Made by a program: the position numbers and the translations under genes. 64,000 bases of DNA from Paramecium tetraurelia (taxonomy: Eukaryota; Ciliophora; Oligohymenophorea; Peniculida; Parameciidae), in contig NW_001799636.1 in NCBI RefSeq assembly GCF_000165425.1, positions 248,001 through 312,000 on the forward strand. Direction: 5' to 3'. The notes beneath the pieces are model-generated. The model was given only the letters and a program-made list of their open reading frames with translations, searched no databases and was not told the origin of the DNA. Positions 10,632 to 22,196 of the stretch are shown here, one piece after another; the first letter of the stretch is position 1; each line of letters begins with the position of its first letter.

Positions 10632-12773
10632 TCATTGCTACTGTTTTTATTATTCTAAATATGAATTGTACAACTTATTCTATTTTTCCCATAACTCTTA
10701 AACCACCTTTTTCTATTTCTTAGATAATTCATTTCCATCCTTATCTTTAGTTGGTAAGCCAGTTTCATCAAATTCTGAATATTTATCTGCTTGCTAAGAA
10801 AAGAATTCTTTTGGACTTAGTTTAGCCTTCTCCAGCTTCTCTTATTCTTCTTTTTTCTTCTATTGTTCCTTTTATTAAAGTAGAACCTATTGTTATTCTC
10901 TTTCCAATTTCAATTCTTAAACATCATATTATTTCCAAACTGAAGCCTAATTTATAATAATAAAATTAATACTTAATCTTTATCTTTGTCTTCTATTTTG
11001 ATTCCTAAATTGAATAATTGTTAATCTCTGAGTTTATCACATAACTAAAATATTTATTACTTGTTTTTGTTTTGAGATGCAACCAATACTTCTTATTAAA
11101 ATTGGTTGATAGCATCTACCAAGTGGTTTGAAATGTTCTTCTCATATTCTAATTACTTTTACGATACAGCATTAGTAATAGATTCAAAATCATTGTTTCT
11201 AGCTGCCACCTTCACTTTATCTCTTATAGAGCAAACCTATTCCATCAATGGCTGGATATCTATTTGATTTGAAAATAATGTTTGGTAATTAATTCCCAAA
11301 AGCTACAATGTATTACAACAATACTTACTCCAAAAATAAAGTTAACATAATTAACCACACTGCTAATAAGTGGTGCTCTGACATTTTTAGCTGCGATCTA
11401 AATATTAACCTAATTTATTAATTTGTCAGTGGCATCCACAACTGTTGGAAAATCAAAGTTGTTTGTTAATGCTTAATGAATGATCTGCTTAGTCGATCTA
11501 AACAAAGCACTTAACTGAAAGTCATTTTCTGTCCACTTTTAAGCATCAGTTACCTAAGATTATCTAAGATAGATCTTTGTATTTTAGAAGAATTCCTAAT
11601 ATGATTTATCCTTTGCAATAGCCTGCTCCATTTGTTCCTCTGAATAATTTTGAGGAGCATCATATTGATGAATTGCGAAGTTCAAACGCACTTGTCTAGG
11701 AGTATATCTCTTAAGAACTTCCTCGATGGTCATAAAATTTTTGAGGGATTTTGACATCTTTCTGTCGGCTATATTTAAATGTCCAAGATGTATAAAATAG
11801 TTGATCCATTGCTCACAATTAAAACATGCTTCAGCTTATGCCAAAGAATTATCATGATGTGGGAACAATAAATCAATACCTCCAGCATGTAGATCGATTG
11901 GGTTTCCCAATATTGCACTAGCCATAACAGAACATTCAATATGCCATCCAGGTCTGCCTTCTCCCCAAGGACTTTGCCATTTTGGTTCCTCAGGTTTACT
12001 TGCCTTCCATAATGCGAAGTCATATGGACTTTTCTTTTCTGATTACTTATTTACTTAGGACTCACCCTCTCCTTCCTAAAGTAATTCAGCGTTCACTTCT
12101 GGTCTCATCTTTGGGTAGGTGTGCTAATTAAAAAATCAAATTATAATTTTATACTCCATCGGCTATATATTTTTAAACTTCAAAATAAACACTGCCGTTA
12201 CTTTCATAGGCATACCCATTTGAAATGATTTTTTAAATGAAAGTAACAATCTCAGGAACATAATCGCTGACTCTAGTGATTACATCAGGAAGTTCAATAT
12301 TCAGAGCCTCCATGGCATCAAAGAAATCCTTCTCCCATACTTTTGTAAATTCAAGGAAATCCTGTTTTGCGGCATTAGCTCCTGTGATAATCTTATCATC
12401 TATGTCTGTAATGTTCATAACACTCAGCAGATCATAGTGAAAATAGTCTCTCAAGGTCCTTCTTATTACATCAATTCCTAAGTAGGTTCTAGTGAGGGAT
12501 GAGATAACTAACAATACCTTGCATGACCCAAATGAGAATTACTATACACAGTGGGACCACAATAATAGAAGCTTTGGATTATTTTTGAAAATACTTCACT
12601 TGTCTACCATTTATTGGGATAAATGGCACTAACTCAGAACCTTTCAACGAGTTGGCCAGTTTCAATCCAGTAACATAAGAATCTTCTTTGGCTTCTGGCA
12701 CTTTGTAATGAGCAAATGGAACTTTTGATTGCTGCATAAAAATATTAATAGATCTTGAAGCAAGCTTAATCAT
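10632..12773 (-). CDS. CARS: Cysteinyl-tRNA synthetase
   Basis: Five introns (23, 29, 31, 26 and 26 nt) give 668 residues. The class I synthetase signatures are plain: [17 protein letters not shown] with the zinc-binding Cys, SNSHLGHAR (the HIGH motif), the [10 protein letters not shown] stretch, [14 protein letters not shown] (second zinc Cys and His), [17 protein letters not shown], and [10 protein letters not shown] (the KMSKS loop). It charges tRNA-Cys in protein synthesis. The length and the basic Lys/Gln-rich C terminus match the eukaryotic cytosolic enzyme. The N terminus ([14 protein letters not shown]) is basic and hydrophobic and could act as an organelle presequence, which is inference. 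Gln codons TAA/TAG occur throughout. Confidence 0.95.
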
Positions 12774-13000
12774 TTATGAAGTTAAAATTACCGAGGCATT
12801 AATAGAATTTAAAGGTTGACATATGTTCATATAAGTGCATCATTTAAATAATATTAATTCTAATAAAATTTGTCATAATTAATCATTAGTACGAACCGAA
12901 ACAACTGTTTAATAAGTCATATATTGTAATATATATTAAATTTAATCGTACAAATAATTTATAATTCGAGATTGTAAATAATTATAATTTATCATTCGAT

Positions 13001-13814
13001 ATGATTGGTGTTGAACTTTTGGTGATCCCTTTGGATGGAGATACATTTTAACACTAAAGCCAGAACAAGTCTAAGAGTCTATCTAAATTTGATTTAGCCT
13101 AAAAAGAGGCTAACATCGTTTGTCTATGCATTTGTTGCTATTATACCTTTAAACTTATTTTCACATTGGTATATCATAAAGAAATTCAAGACAAATCACA
13201 AGAACATTTTATAATCATTAATTTTTTCTATGATGTTATTGCATTTATATTATATGCAATATTACAGTATGTTATATAAATTTATTAGTGCTCTGACCGA
13301 TGATTTGAAATACTCTGAAATTAGTGACTATGACTAATAGATCAATTTATTTGAGTTGAATCATTGCCTAACTTTCTTTACCATTTAGGAACTTGTCTCT
13401 CTATTTAAACCACTTAATGGATGCATGATAATTTACACGCTGCAACAAAAGTCGTTTTCGAAATATATAGTCGTTTTGAAATTACTTCATTATTTTAACA
13501 CCTATTAAGCTCTCAACAATTGCCATCTCTTATTCGTTAGAACTAACCCCCTTTTACAACTTCAAATTGTATTACTAATCTTGAGTTGGATAATTTAAAT
13601 TATAATAATTGTTGTGCTTTTACTTGTTTATTTTATATATTCAATCAAAAAAAAAGAATTCCATTTTCACTACAAAGGGAAAATCATAGGAAAAATGTTA
13701 TTTATGATTAAAGAAATGTCCTACAAAGAAAAATTTTAAAACATTTAAGATAACTTAGTAACGTGGTATTTATCGGTATATAATCAGCCCTATTTGTTAT
13801 CAAGAGATTAATGA
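13001..13814 (+). CDS. Multi-pass membrane protein, family unknown
   Basis: One 22-nt intron gives 263 residues. About three hydrophobic segments are visible: near residues 45-65 (VCLCICCYYTFKLIFTLVY), 75-95 (IIINFFYDVIAFILYAILQ), and a long one near 195-225 (LQIVLLILSWIIQ, VVLLLVYFIY). Between the second and third is a soluble stretch of about 90 residues. The C terminus is basic (KGKIIGKMLFMIKEM). No known family is evident. The end is assigned to TGA 13812-13814. Confidence 0.55.
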
Positions 13815-13993
13815 AAACGATACTATAATCTAGTTACCCTGTCATTTGAATCATTTTTTCCATTCCAAGTGCTGCATGTAATGGTTACTGAAAGATCCTC
13901 GTTGCCCCCTCTGTCGACATGAGTTAGATTCCAATATTTCGAATAATCTATACTCAAATTTCTTATGATATTTATATTATCTTATATGATTAA

Positions 13994-15820
13994 TCACTTA
14001 GAAAAATATATTTTATGTATTTCAGAAATTTATTCCTAAATATCTTCGGCATTAGCATATTTAAAAAATCTAATTTCTATATCGTTCAACCTTATGTTAT
14101 CTGTTCCAACAACTTTCTTAACAGTTTAAAAATGAATTTCCTTATTATTCATTACTTAGTTCAAAATTATAGCCATGAGTACTTAAAATTAAATTTTAGA
14201 TAGTTCCCATTTTTCTTGGGGATCCTAGCAATTTTAAGCATTTTTCTAATAAAATCGATACACATTTAAAACATAACTTCTAAAGGCTAATTTTATATCA
14301 TTAAAGTCCTCCTCGAAAATTTCCTAAATTCAATAATTATAATCCATTACCATTTGAAAGTGTTTTCCAGTATCTTTCTTTACCTTAGTAGAACCTTTGA
14401 TGGCTTCTATATCATGTGCATTGAAAAATTACCTTTCACAATAAACCTTATCCTTTAAAATCTTTCTCAATTGGCAAAAAGATTCGCTAGAAAATTGGGC
14501 TGACAATAATCTTTGAAACTGACACATTACTATCAAGATTGTTTTATCAACAATAAATTTTAACTAATCCAAGTATATCGATATTTCTTAAACCTTATAC
14601 TTTTCGTCAATTATTTATTTTAAATTTGTCAAAATGTAAATCCTATATAATTCATCATGTAACTAATCCCAAATGATCTAGTCTTTATTTATTTATTTGT
14701 TATAATATAATAGGTAACTCATATCCTCTTGAATTTTGAACTAATCCGATTTTAGTTAATCAGATATATCAATTGTTGAACAAGCTAATGATTCTCTATC
14801 TTCTATGATTTAATCAACACTTTTACAACAATTTTAATACTTATTTATGTAAAATTTATAAGCATCCTCAGACATATTATTTTTAAAATCTTCTGCTACT
14901 TCCCACAATTAAATCCTTTCATTCTCTGGACTTAACATTCGACTAGTTAATTATTTTAATGATTGTGATATTGGAGGAGAAATCAAAGCATCTATGTAGT
15001 TTTTTTTAACATTTGTCGAGCATGTTATCAAACAGTAAGCTATCTCTCCTAAAAGTAGAGTATCCAAATTATGATTATACTTTATTAGTGTTTCACAAAT
15101 CTCAGGATATAAACCGAAATTCATCATAGTAATATTAGTTCCATCCCAAGTTATATTGTAAATACTAAAACATCTCCCTGGGATCCTAAACTTGTAGAGA
15201 GTAGCTAATCCTTCAAGAATTTAAACCAAGATAGTCTCAATGATTTTTTCTGGAATCGAGTTACTCATTTAAATAAATTATTCTAACGTCTACCCCCTTG
15301 GATGTTTCACAAGAAAGGTTTAATCATCGATTTATTTGACAACTTCTCTAAAATATTTTCCTTCCATCATTAAGTCATTAACTAAATATTCATTTATTAA
15401 TTTAGCTTTGTAGCTGATAAGTTTTTCATTATCCATAGAAACGAATTAAATATTATACCCCTCACATCTTAAATTTAATTGTTCTTACATAAATTATTAT
15501 ATTTTATTTTTCCAAATTTATGAATTTTAAACTCCTGAAAATTCAAGATTTTAATTCAAAATTCTATTTGGTTTTTTTTTTTATTTGTAAAGATATTAAG
15601 CAAAGAATGCTTTAGATTGAAGAAATAGCACTTATTTAGAAGAATACTCAATGAAATAAAATTTGTTTTTGGGCTCTTTCAAAAAGAAATCAATAGATTC
15701 GGGATCTAATTTTATTATTAACCATAAAATTGATTAAATTATTGCTTATTAATAAATTAAATTATTCGATAACCTATTGATTATGTTAGAATAAACAACC
15801 TTTGTCATAATATCTTCCAT
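13994..15820 (-). CDS. Kinase-fold protein lacking catalytic residues (pseudokinase-like)
   Basis: One 27-nt intron gives 599 residues. The middle (residues about 160-300) follows kinase-fold order: a hinge-like TFLVKHPRGQTLEQFI, helix E (ETILVQILEGLATLYKF), then GRCFSIYNITWDG where HRDLKxxN should be, and MMNFGLYPE where DFG should be, then LDTLLLGEIAYCLI like helix F. HRD and DFG aspartates are both missing, so catalysis is not expected. The C-terminal 270 residues are helical and Gln/Lys-rich. The start at 15820 follows an in-frame TGA. The fold assignment is from motif order only. Confidence 0.6.
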
Positions 15821-17256
15821 ATTTCAAATATTCATTTTGTCTTTTTTAGTGCAAGAGCTCTATTTCATTTGAAGAAAATCTTATTTGCTACCTAAGTTTA
15901 TATAATTAATGTGACTCTATATGGTACTCAATTGAACATGTTCCTAAAAAATTTCAAATCATATTAAGATTCAAAATATAGGTAATGTACCGTGCTACTA
16001 ATTAATTAAAAATATACTTTTGACTTGCTTGAAACTTATAAATATCCATATTATTTGCATTTTAATCTGTTTTAAAAACTAGTTGTTCAAAAACTCTCTA
16101 AAATTTGAACATCACCACTTTATACTTTTATTGAGATTTTTTTTATGAAATATTCTAATTGAATGCAAAAATGTTAAAGTCAAAAGGTGTAATATTATAA
16201 ATAAATCAATTTCTATGCTAAACTTTATTATTTACTTACATTCCTTTTTCAAAGTATATAAAAATGTATCATAGATTTATTATTAATATTACTCTAATTC
16301 TTATTGACAAATATTTTATTTGATTAAGGCGAAAATTGAAATCGACCAAACTATCAAACACATATTTAAGTTAAAAATTCTAAGGTATTTTGCTATAAAT
16401 AAGAATATAAATAGAAAAATAATTTTAAAATATTTGAAAGTTTTATAATAAATGGAATTATGGAATTCTATTATAAAAAAAAGTTGGATTTACTTATTGG
16501 TTTTAGCAAGTATCCTTTCTATTTCATTATATTATTAGTAAAATTGTCCTTTTGTAAATGTAAATATGAGTATTTTAATAAATGTGCTAAATTACTTTGA
16601 TTCCCTTGCTTATATTATAAAATGAAAATAAACTTATGCCTTGGGATAATCCTTTAAAATTATGAATTTATTAACTTAATAATTTTAGAGCTGGTTATAA
16701 TCATATTTAAAGGTATCAATAAGTTTACTCTTAATTTTTAAATTTGTAAGAAATTATTTTATATGTAAATAAAAAATAAATTAAAGTAAATAAGAGGTAG
16801 AAATATAATTTTTCCAAAAGAGTTAAATTGATACAATACTAAATGTTTTATGAGTAAATTTATGTTTAATTACCTTAGAAACTGTTAAAATAAAGATTCC
16901 ATAGTAGAAAGTTTGGAGATGGAAAAAATCAAATTAATTAACCGATAAAAAATATAAACTTAACAACGAGTGCTTGCTATAGAAATCCATTCATTATTTA
17001 AGAATTACTCAATTTCATCAATTTTACTATAAGTCTAATTGATTTCTTGAGTTTTTGTATATTTAAATTATTGTTATCTGACTTTCCCCCTAAAATATAT
17101 TAAACTTCAAACATTCATTCCCTAAATGGAGAAACTTTCTTTTCAAAGACCAAATATAAAAATTCACTTAAATTGGAGAAATTAAGTCACTATACTTATA
17201 TATTACTTAAAGTTATGAATAATATTAAATATATTTATGTATGAACAACTTTGAAT
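15821..17256. other. Gene-poor AT-rich interval with weak coding remnants
   Basis: This is the longest interval in the window without a supported gene, unusual for such compact DNA. At about 16452-16860 one plus-strand frame starting MELWNSIIKKSWIYLL is open except for one TGA, but AT-rich DNA with a single stop codon produces such frames by chance. It probably holds eroded gene sequence; nothing firm can be assigned. Confidence 0.4.
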
Positions 17257-17526
17257 TTAAATTTAGAGTAATTTACCATTACATGCATTATTATTATTTT
17301 TCTTAGTAATCTCTATTTTTTTTAAATATTGGAATTTTCAAATCAAAGGTTGCGAATTGTTTTTTCACTCGCCTAACCCAAATCAACTCAATCTTTATGA
17401 TGTATTCTACAAAATTATATTGAGATTATTTTATCTAAGAATGATGGCAGATTACCCGAATACAAGAAATGTACATAAAATTTATTAATCACAGAATTAA
17501 TCAAAATAAAATTTAAAAAAAATGAA
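17257..17526 (+). pseudogene. Possible gene remnant, family unknown
   Basis: After a TGA this frame is open for 89 codons and has protein-like blocks: a hydrophobic stretch (LPLHALLFFLVISIFFKY), then CELFFHSPNPNQLNLYDVFY and MMADYPNTRNVHK. There is no initiating ATG at the left and no intron linking it to another exon. It may be the 3' part of a degraded gene; chance is not excluded. Confidence 0.3.
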
Positions 17527-17647
17527 TATTAATTGAAAATACGTATTATATTCTGTAAGTGCTTAAATATCTGATTTAATATTAATTCAATATAAAAAAA
17601 TCGTTTTTTAACTATTGCTGTGAACCGATAAGGAATCATTAAAATTT

Positions 17648-19736
17648 ATGAAAAACCTATCCATTTTGTTATTATTTTTCGTCTACTGCTCTGTTAGTGT
17701 CTTAGGAGAGCCAATGTTAGTCTCCTAGTCATTTTAAGGAAACGATTTTACAGATGCTGACGGTAATTTCAGTAAGTAAAATGATAGGTTGGGTGGTAGC
17801 TGGTGGACTACCTCATATAACAGAATGTAGTGGAACCAAAATGTTTGGAGGTTTCGGTAAACTTGGTGGGAAAGCTGTTGCAAGCAAATTATTTGAACTA
17901 CCTCCTCATTCTTCAATTAATTTGAAAGTATAATTCTGGAAGTAATATTCTTATGTATTATAATTTTAGGATTGATTCATGGGATAATGAAGAAGGATAC
18001 ATTTTTGTTGATGATTAACTTGTCTGGTCAAGAAAATTTAAATTTAACGAAGGTGATGGATAGAAGTGCGGATAAGGTGGAGAGTGGAAAGAAATGATAC
18101 TCAATCTTGATCTAAACGTAAAACACACTGGTGCAACCGCTGTGGTTGTATTTACATCAAATTTGAATGAAGCTGCTGATAATGTATCTTTTTGATATTA
18201 GGAAATAGGAATCTTGGGGCATAAGAGAATTTGTATTGTCAGTAGAAAGATGTCCAGAGGGTTGCTCGGCTTGCTAAGTTGATGACAAGCGTGAAAATTG
18301 TGAATTCTGGTAATCATTTTCTTCCAGTTGGGGATCATTAGATTCTAACTAATTAGGAGCCGATGGTTGGGAAGTTGCAGGTGGATAAAAAACAGCTACT
18401 AATTGTGGAGGTATAATTTTTAAATAATTTTAAAAAAGGTGTCGCTTTATTTGGTGGCTTTGATAAGACTGGAGCTAGAGCTGTTGTAAGTAAAATTCTA
18501 AAAGTTAACCCTCATTACAAATTAAAAATTAAAGTGCTTTGGGCTAAGATTGACTCTTGGGACAATTAAGCAGCTTAAATAAAAGTTGATGGAAAATTGG
18601 TTTGGGAAAGAAGATTCTAATGGCATGAGGGTTATTTTGGTAAGATATGTGGTTGTCCTATCTTTGAATGGAAATCAATGTTTGCCAGAACTGAGGTTGA
18701 TGTTGATCACACTGGTGATTAAGCAAAAGTTGAGTTCACTACAACCTTAAACGAGGCTCCAAACAATGAATCATTTGGCTTGAGAGATCTATACATCTTC
18801 TATGCTGCCTGCTCTGAAAACTGTGCTGAATGTACAGGACCTAAAGAATCTGATTGCAAGAGTATTATCATTTTTTATGTAAATTTAGAATGTGAAAATA
18901 ATTGGGCTTTGGTTGGCGGAAAATGCTAAGCATTACCAAATTTCATACTTTTAGAATAATCATTTTTGGAAGATAAGTTCACAGGAATCAACGGATGGGT
19001 TCTTAATAAAAATAAAGGAGGAAAACAAATTAATGAATGCAGTGGTAAATCTATGGTTGGAGGTTTTGATATTATGGGTGTTGGTGCTAGTGCTACTAAA
19101 ACATTTGATATCCCCCCACACAAAAGACTCAGACTCTAATCTACAATCTACAAAATCGATTCTTGGGATGGAGAATTCATGATAATTAAAGTTGATGGCA
19201 CTGAAGTATGGAAAACTTCATGGAATCTCTAAACTGGAGGTGCCAATTTCTGTGGACAAGGAGTTTGGTTTGATGGTATTACTGGAGTAGATTAAATCTT
19301 CAATCACTAAGCTCCAAAGGCAGAAGTGATATTTACATCCACCTTAAATTAAGATGCTGCTGATGGTAATAAAAATATAATATCTTGTAGAATCTTGGGG
19401 TTTCAGAGATTTCAAATTATGGTATGAACCAAAGGAATCCTGCGCAGTTTTCTATAGTGAATGTGATTACAAAGGAGCATCATTTGAATTCTGTTCAAAG
19501 TCACCTGATTTCTCAAAGGATAACATTCCCCCATAGATTAGATCAATTAAAATTCCCCCTCAAGGAAGAGTCACATTATATGAAAGTACTGATTACAATG
19601 GAAAGAAGGTTACTTACACCTCAGATCAAGCTTGCATTTCAAGCTTTGATGTAACAATTTAATTTCATCACTTTAGTTTTCATTGATTTAGAAGAGCGGT
19701 AATGTTGAAGGAGGCTGGATCGAAGTTGAATAATGA
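17648..19736 (+). CDS. Large secreted Cys-rich repeat protein with C-terminal beta/gamma-crystallin domain
   Basis: Seven introns (25 to 28 nt) give 634 residues. A signal peptide (MKNLSILLLFFVYCSVSVLG) precedes three homologous modules of about 165-180 residues. Each holds a Trp/Gly start (GWVVAGG, GWEVAGGQ, GWVLNKN), a Cys-Ser/Gly turn, a GGF motif (FGGFGKLGGKA, FGGFDKTGARA, VGGFDIMGVGA), KIDSWD and a VDxxxVW strand. Cys-rich links (CPEGCSACQ, CSENCAECTG) join them. The last 90 residues form a beta/gamma-crystallin-like domain (YSECDYKGASFEFC, VTLYESTDYNGKKVTY). In Tetrahymena, proteins with a C-terminal crystallin domain (the Grt/Igr group) are mucocyst cargo; this gene is probably regulated-secretion cargo or an extracellular adhesive. 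A related C-terminal domain occurs at 45866-47303. Confidence 0.8.
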
Positions 19737-19941
19737 TTGAATACATTTACATAGAACAAATATAAAAATTAATCACAAAAAATATATTAGTATTAAAATA
19801 AAGTATTTTGAATTAATATCATCATCTATATTAATTGAATGTGTTTGTCGGTTAATGGGTTTTGATAATAATTTCAATTAAAAAAAATATGAATTGTATT
19901 TTTAATTCACTCTCCATAATTGTTTGAAGTTTCTTTGAGTT

Positions 19942-20213
19942 TCATGTTTGATCGATTATGAGTGTTAACTAAATTAAATTTTTAAGTGAGAAAGCCATCC
20001 TTTCAGCTCCCCGATATTTGTTGTGATATTAATTCAAAAATAACTTAGTTTGATAATTTAAGAGTGATTATGATGACCTGTTTAGAAGATTCATCTAATA
20101 GAAGGTTTCCCCATCATAGTAATCATACTAATTAGCCTATAATAAGGCGGATATCGATATGAATCAGGAACACAGAAACAGTGCTTCTTGTAATACTTAT
20201 TATAATACATCAT
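19942..20213 (-). CDS. Short basic protein, family unknown
   Basis: Two introns of 34 nt give 67 residues, starting MMYYNKYYKKHCFC, then VPDSYRYPPYYRL and ending in LFLNQYHNKYRGAERMAF and a hydrophobic tail. The exon joins are inferred from frame: without them three separate protein-like frames overlap. It is divergent from the dienelactone hydrolase at 20254, leaving only 40 bp between starts. The function is unknown. Confidence 0.45.
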
Positions 20214-20253
20214 TACTTATATTACATTAAAATAAATATATAATTATTATAAA

Positions 20254-21047
20254 ATGCAAGCAAATCCAGCTCTACATACTCCAGCAAAGAAGAATTGTAC
20301 ATTCGAAGTTGCAGGAAGACCTGATGGCGAAGGGTATATTACTTATAAATTCATACTTACGCAGATATTTAAGCCAGAACAATGCTATGTTTGGAATTAT
20401 TGTGATATAAGAATGGTGGGGTTTGAATGAATCGATGGTGAAAACAACTGATAAGATAGCCAAAATGGGATTTTAATGCATCTCTCCAGATATTTATAGA
20501 GGAAAAGTTGCCCAGAATAGAGAAGTAATGTGAACCATTTTTTATCATAGGAAGCTGGTCATCTTTTAGGTGGATTAGATTGGGAAGGAGCAGTCAAAGA
20601 CATTGAAGGTGCAGCAAAACATTTGAGAGAGATGGGATGTAAAAAGGTTGGAGTAACAGGATTTTGTATGGGCGGAGCTTTAGCCATTGCAGCTTTATCT
20701 TTTTCAGATTAAATCAATGCTGCTGCTCCATTTTATGGTGTCTGTGATTTGAATACATTCAAATTAGATAACATAAAGGGACCAATTTATGGGTAGTTTG
20801 GGGAGAAGGATGAAATGAAAGGATTCTCCTCTCCAGATGATGCTTAAAGATTAGTTGATGCAGGGTAAAAGGCTGGAAAAAATATAAAAGTGAAGTAAGT
20901 AAAATGTTTAATTAAAGAATTTGGCCAGGTGTTGGACATGCTTTTATGAATTAAGACAGGCCTGAAGCATTTAATGCTGAGGTAGCTTAATAAGCATTAT
21001 AGGAAGTGGCTACATGGTTTAAATAAGTATTTTCATAGTAATTGTGA
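20254..21047 (+). CDS. Dienelactone hydrolase family protein (cytosolic copy)
   Basis: Three introns (31, 26 and 23 nt) give 237 residues. The family signatures are present in order: IIVIQEWWGLN, PDIYRGKV, the nucleophile elbow GFCMGGAL (catalytic Cys), AAAPFYGVCD, FGEKDEM (catalytic Asp), and WPGVGHAF (catalytic His), so the Cys-Asp-His triad of this alpha/beta hydrolase is complete. Members hydrolyse dienelactones and other esters; the substrate here is unknown. It lies 25 bp upstream of a paralogue in the same orientation. It lacks a targeting sequence, unlike its neighbour. Confidence 0.92.
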
Positions 21048-21072
21048 AATTTATTATAAAAATATTTTATAT

Positions 21073-21789
21073 ATGCAAAGATCCATTTTTAAGTCAAGAT
21101 TCTTGTATTCCTTAGTTTATCAGAAAGCAACTCCTACAACAACAATTGGTGGAAAACTTCCTGTTTATGTTACACCTGCTCCTTATGGTTTGGTTATAAT
21201 CTAGGAATGGTGGGGACTAAACTCTTCCATTTGTAAAACAGCTGATATCATGAGTACTTATGGGTTTAAGTGCGTTGTACCTGATTTGTATAGAGGGAAA
21301 ATTGCTAAGGATACTGAAGAAGCAGGACATCTACTTTCTGGATTAGATTGGAAATAAGCTTTAATTGATATAGAAGAATCAGCTCGTTATTTAAAGGAAG
21401 ATTTGCATTGCAAGAAAGTAGGAATTTTAGGATTCTGTATGGGTGGAGCACTTAGCATAGCATCAATTACAACCTCTAAAATCATCTCTGCTGCTGCACC
21501 ATTTTATGGAGTCTGCGATTTAAGCACATTCAAATTATCTAATGCGAATGGACCTATTCTCGCTTAATTTGGTCAAAATGATGATATGGTAGGATTTTCA
21601 TCAGTCTAAGATGCCAAAAGATTAGAATCAACAGCAGTGTAGTAAGGAAATAAAAGTTTGCAAGTGAAAATCTGGCCTGGAGTTGGACATGCTTTTTGTA
21701 ACTAAGATAGACCAGAGGTTTATAATTAAACCATAGCTAAATAAGCTTTAGATTTAGCAGCAAAGTTTTTACATGAAAATTTAAAATGA
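21073..21789 (+). CDS. Dienelactone hydrolase family protein (probable organellar copy)
   Basis: A single exon codes for 238 residues. The triad is complete: GFCMGGAL (Cys), FGQNDDM (Asp) and WPGVGHAF (His), with IIQEWWGLN and PDLYRGKI upstream. The N terminus (MQRSIFKSRFLYSLVYQ) is Arg/Lys/Ser-rich and free of acidic residues, like a mitochondrial presequence. It is a tandem paralogue of the gene ending at 21047. It has lost, or never had, the three introns of the neighbour, so either intron loss or an origin by retroposition is possible. Confidence 0.92.
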
Positions 21790-21950
21790 TTCATAAAAAT
21801 ATTCTATTATTTAATGTACATAATCTAAGCGATAAGAATATATCCTAAAATTACCGCAATTTTTTAAATCAATATGCCTTGCTTCTTTCAAAATCCAACT
21901 TTATTTACATAGATATTTTTTTTTATGATAATTACAATAATAATAAATTA

Positions 21951-22196
21951 TCAATTCTCATGAGATCTTCTATATTTAAAAAAAATTGGAAAATATAAAA
22001 AGTTAGAAAATTTATTGATTTTTTCCAATCCTTCTTTTAATTGTCCATTTTGAAATTTTGATAGTGAGATTAAGAGATCAATTGATGATTCCCTAAATAA
22101 ATTATAAGCCTAAAAGCTTTAGTTTATATTAGAAAAAATATTTATTAATTAAGATTATTAAGATTCAGATATTATAAAATACGAACAATAAAGATA
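21951..22196 (-). other. In-frame coding-like extension after the TGA of the globin gene
   Basis: Directly after the TGA at 22199-22197 the same frame continues for about 81 codons to TGA at 21951, with protein-like blocks (AYNLFRESSIDLLISL, KFQNGQLKEGLEKINKF). No short intron removes the TGA. It may be a decayed former C terminus, stop readthrough, or chance. The remaining bases up to 21790 show nothing. Confidence 0.3.

Noticed and set aside
21073-21789. Recent bacterial transfer of the intronless dienelactone hydrolase
   Set aside because: Its closest visible relative is the intron-bearing neighbour 25 bp away, and codon use with TAA/TAG as Gln matches the rest of the window.
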